The notes under the pieces were generated by a model. That model was given only the letters and a program-made list of their open reading frames with translations, did not search any database and was not told the DNA's origin. From positions 227,601 through 291,600 of the forward strand of contig CALRNL020000002.1 of NCBI GenBank assembly GCA_943369525.1: a stretch of DNA of 64,000 bases, written 5' to 3'. A program made the position numbers and the translations under genes. This DNA comes from BAIKAL-G1 sp943369525 (GTDB lineage Bacteria; Cyanobacteriota; Cyanobacteriia; PCC-6307; Cyanobiaceae). This document shows, one piece after another, positions 62,045 to 64,000 of this stretch (positions are counted from its first letter, which is position 1; every line of letters begins with the position of its first letter).

Positions 62045-62719
62045 TTGTGTGGCCAGCCCCTGCTGGCCGTTCTTCGGCCACCCACGTTCCAAGCGGCCCA
62101 CCGCCAGCTGGAGAGGCTCCAGGCGGTGGGTCTGGTTCATGTCGAACTGGCCGTGGAGTCCTCTAGGGCCTGGAGCCAGGGCTGCCTGAGCCTGGCGGCC
62201 GCCTTTCCAGCCCTGCGCCTCGGGGCGGCTTCGGTTACGGCCATGGATCAGCTGGAGGCCGTGGCCGAAGGGGGCCTGGCCTACGCCGTGTCGCCGATCT
62301 TCGATCCCGAGCTGCTGCAGCGGGCCCGCCAACTCGACCTAACCCTGGTGCCCGGGGTCCAGAGCCCGACTGAAGTGCACCAGGCCCAGCGGCTGGGCTG
62401 TTCGATCGTGAAATTGTTTCCGGCCCGGCCCCTGGGGCCCGGCTATTGGCCCTCCCTGGCGGGCCCGCTGGGGCCCCTGCCCTTCTGCATCGCAGCCGGT
62501 GGGCTGGCTTGCGCCGATGTGCTGCCCTGGCTGGAGCAGGGGGTGAATGCCGTGGCCCTGGGCGGTCGCCTGTTCGGGCCCCCAGGCCAAGGTTTTGACC
62601 AGGACCAGGACCGGGGCAAGGGCTATGGCTCCCCAGATCAGGCTCCTGGCCCCCTGGATCTTGAGCTGGCAGGCTTGGTTCGGCAACTTGCCGCGCGGGT
62701 TCACCAGAGGCTGCACTGA
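62045..62719 (+). CDS. KDPG/KHG aldolase family protein
   Basis: A class I aldolase that would split KDPG to pyruvate and glyceraldehyde-3-P. The 224-residue protein shows the Glu in HVELAVES and the Schiff-base Lys in CSIVKLFPA. A low-complexity insert (about 187-200, GFDQDQDRGKGYG) lies near the C-terminus. The start is TTG at 62045, 46 nt after ftsH; no ATG or GTG is in frame. Possible cotranscription with ftsH. Confidence 0.85.
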   Translation: MCGQPLLAVLRPPTFQAAHRQLERLQAVGLVHVELAVESSRAWSQGCLSLAAAFPALRLGAASVTAMDQLEAVAEGGLAYAVSPIFDPELLQRARQLDLTLVPGVQSPTEVHQAQRLGCSIVKLFPARPLGPGYWPSLAGPLGPLPFCIAAGGLACADVLPWLEQGVNAVALGGRLFGPPGQGFDQDQDRGKGYGSPDQAPGPLDLELAGLVRQLAARVHQRLH

Positions 62720-63789
62720 GCCTGTTGGCGCAGCAGGTGGTCCGCTAGTACCAGGGCCACCATCGCCTCCACCATCGGCACGGCCCGGGGCAGCACGCAG
62801 GGATCGTGCCGGCCCTTGGCCGCCAGGGTGGTTGCTTTTCCGGAGGCGTTGATCGTCTGCTGCTCCCTACGGATCGTGGCGGTTGGCTTGAAGGCCACCC
62901 TCAAGGTGATCGACTCGCCATTGCTGATGCCGCCCTGGATGCCGCCGGAGTTGTTGGTGGCGGTGCGCAGGCGACCATCCTCGCTGGGCAGAAAGGCATC
63001 GTTGTGTTCACTGCCCTTGAGCAGGGTGCCACCGAACCCTGAGCCGATTTCAAAGCCCTTGGTGGCAGGCAACGACATCACCGCCTTGGCCAGGTCAGCC
63101 TCCAGCTTGTCGAACACCGGCATGCCGAGGCCCACGGGCGGCCGGCGCACCAGGCATTCGATCACGCCCCCACAGGAATCGCCCTCCCGGCCAATCGACT
63201 CGATCCGGGCAATCATCTGTTCGGCCGTGGCGCTATCGGGACAGCGCACGATGTTGGACTCCACCGCTTCCAGGCTCACTGTGGCCGGATCGATGTCTGC
63301 CTCGATCGTATGGATGCGCCGCACCCAGGCCAGCACCTCGGTGCCATGGGCCTTGGCCAGCAGCTGCTTGGCGATGGCCCCGGCTGCCACCCGGCCGATC
63401 GTTTCCCGGGCGGAGGCCCGGCCGCCGCCACTGGGGGCCTGGATGCCGTATTTGGCCTGGTAGGTGGCATCGGCATGGGAGGGGCGAAAGGCCACCTCCA
63501 TCTCCTTGTAATCGCCGGGGCGTTGGTCCTTGTTACGCACCACCATGGCAATGGGGGTCCCCAGGGTGATGCCATCCAGCAGCCCGCTGAGGATCTCCAC
63601 CTGGTCCTCTTCCTTGCGCGGCGTGGTGATGCGGCTCTGGCCGGGTTTGCGCCGGTCTAGTTCTGCCTGGATGGCGGCCAGATCCAGCTCCAGCCGGGGC
63701 GGGCAGCCATCCACAATCACCCCGACCCCACCGCCATGGGATTCCCCGAAGGTGCTGATCCGAAAGAGATCGCCGAAGCTGCTGCCCAT
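62701..63789 (-). CDS. aroC: Chorismate synthase
   Basis: The last common step of the shikimate pathway, using reduced FMN. The 362-residue protein has the three family signatures GESHGGGVGVIVDGCPP, RASARETIGRVAAGAIAK and GSGFGG followed by HND, with RSDxxAxP-like RPSHADATYQ. ATG at 63789. Convergent with the aldolase gene, with a 19-nt overlap of the 3' ends. Confidence 0.97.
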   Translation of the reverse strand: MGSSFGDLFRISTFGESHGGGVGVIVDGCPPRLELDLAAIQAELDRRKPGQSRITTPRKEEDQVEILSGLLDGITLGTPIAMVVRNKDQRPGDYKEMEVAFRPSHADATYQAKYGIQAPSGGGRASARETIGRVAAGAIAKQLLAKAHGTEVLAWVRRIHTIEADIDPATVSLEAVESNIVRCPDSATAEQMIARIESIGREGDSCGGVIECLVRRPPVGLGMPVFDKLEADLAKAVMSLPATKGFEIGSGFGGTLLKGSEHNDAFLPSEDGRLRTATNNSGGIQGGISNGESITLRVAFKPTATIRREQQTINASGKATTLAAKGRHDPCVLPRAVPMVEAMVALVLADHLLRQQAQCSLW

Positions 63790-64000
63790 GGGGAATTCGT
63801 GCTTGCTGGAGCCTACAAAGGCCCCATCTAGGGGGTTAGCCCTAATCGGCCATCGGCAGGGGTAGCCAGGTGGACGGGGAGGGATGGGCCGGCCGGCAGT
63901 GGCTGGCGGCGCGGGGTCGCGGTGGAGGTTTGGCCCTATGGGTTCTGCCGGAGCCAGCGCTTGATGCCCTGCAGGCTAAGTAGGTCCTGGTTCATGGCTT

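Noticed and set aside
63790..64000. Short sequence at the right end, possible next gene on the minus strand
   Set aside because: A short ATG frame is present at about 63995 but it runs into non-coding-like sequence and is not supported; the 211 nt before aroC are left unassigned.

Overview
The window is a gene-dense, high-GC chromosome segment from a picocyanobacterium. It carries photosystem II genes (psbI, psbN, psbH, psbO), ycf66, crtR (beta-carotene hydroxylase), an ictB-type gene, ntcA, and many small protein families known only from cyanobacteria (DUF4079, DUF1997, DUF3084, DUF3146, DUF3177, DUF3181, DUF2555, DUF3769). High GC, short intergenic gaps and scattered HIP1 octamers (GCGATCGC) suggest the Synechococcus/Cyanobium group. 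The exact genus is inference.

Layout. 1-4.8 kb: DUF4079 and DUF1997 proteins, ispH, and an amt-glnB ammonium/PII operon behind a perfect NtcA box. 4.8-18.4 kb: sfsA, murJ, small conserved genes, tRNA-Arg, glyA, a MraY/WecA-type transferase, cinA, leuC, leuD, a large LptD-like DUF3769 protein and psbI. 18.5-29 kb: a GH38 alpha-mannosidase, psbN/psbH, a TatA-type gene, pth, DUF3146, a YqgF-like and DUF3084 pair, ntcA with a predicted self-regulated promoter, a degenerate CobA/BtuR-like P-loop protein and dcd. 29-48.7 kb: lytic transglycosylase, a membrane protein with a NIL-ferredoxin, TxlA/HCF164 thioredoxin, thyX, glmM, a trmB-ictB-kinase operon, a FIST protein, DUF3177, ileS, ycf66, tRNA-Leu, crtR, gatC, a creatininase-family gene and small conserved genes. 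48.8-51.7 kb: an AT-richer accessory island with a small membrane protein, a decayed 5' copy of mpg, a possible transposase remnant and a pentameric ligand-gated ion channel homologue. Intact mpg follows. 52.5-64 kb: pyrB, small genes, a YqhA-type protein, tRNA-Ala, coaBC, psbO, sat, ftsH, a KDPG-aldolase-family gene and aroC.

Most of the window is housekeeping metabolism (leucine, chorismate, pyrimidine, dTMP, sulfate activation, isoprenoid, CoA) plus photosynthesis and nitrogen control. The most unusual parts are the ion-channel island framed by a broken and an intact mpg, a PII paralogue lacking both modification residues beside amt, a CobA-like protein with a ruined P-loop, and in-frame tandem repeats of 12-18 nt in or beside ispH, cinA, tatA and the mannosidase gene. 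No rRNA operon, CRISPR array or intact insertion sequence was seen.
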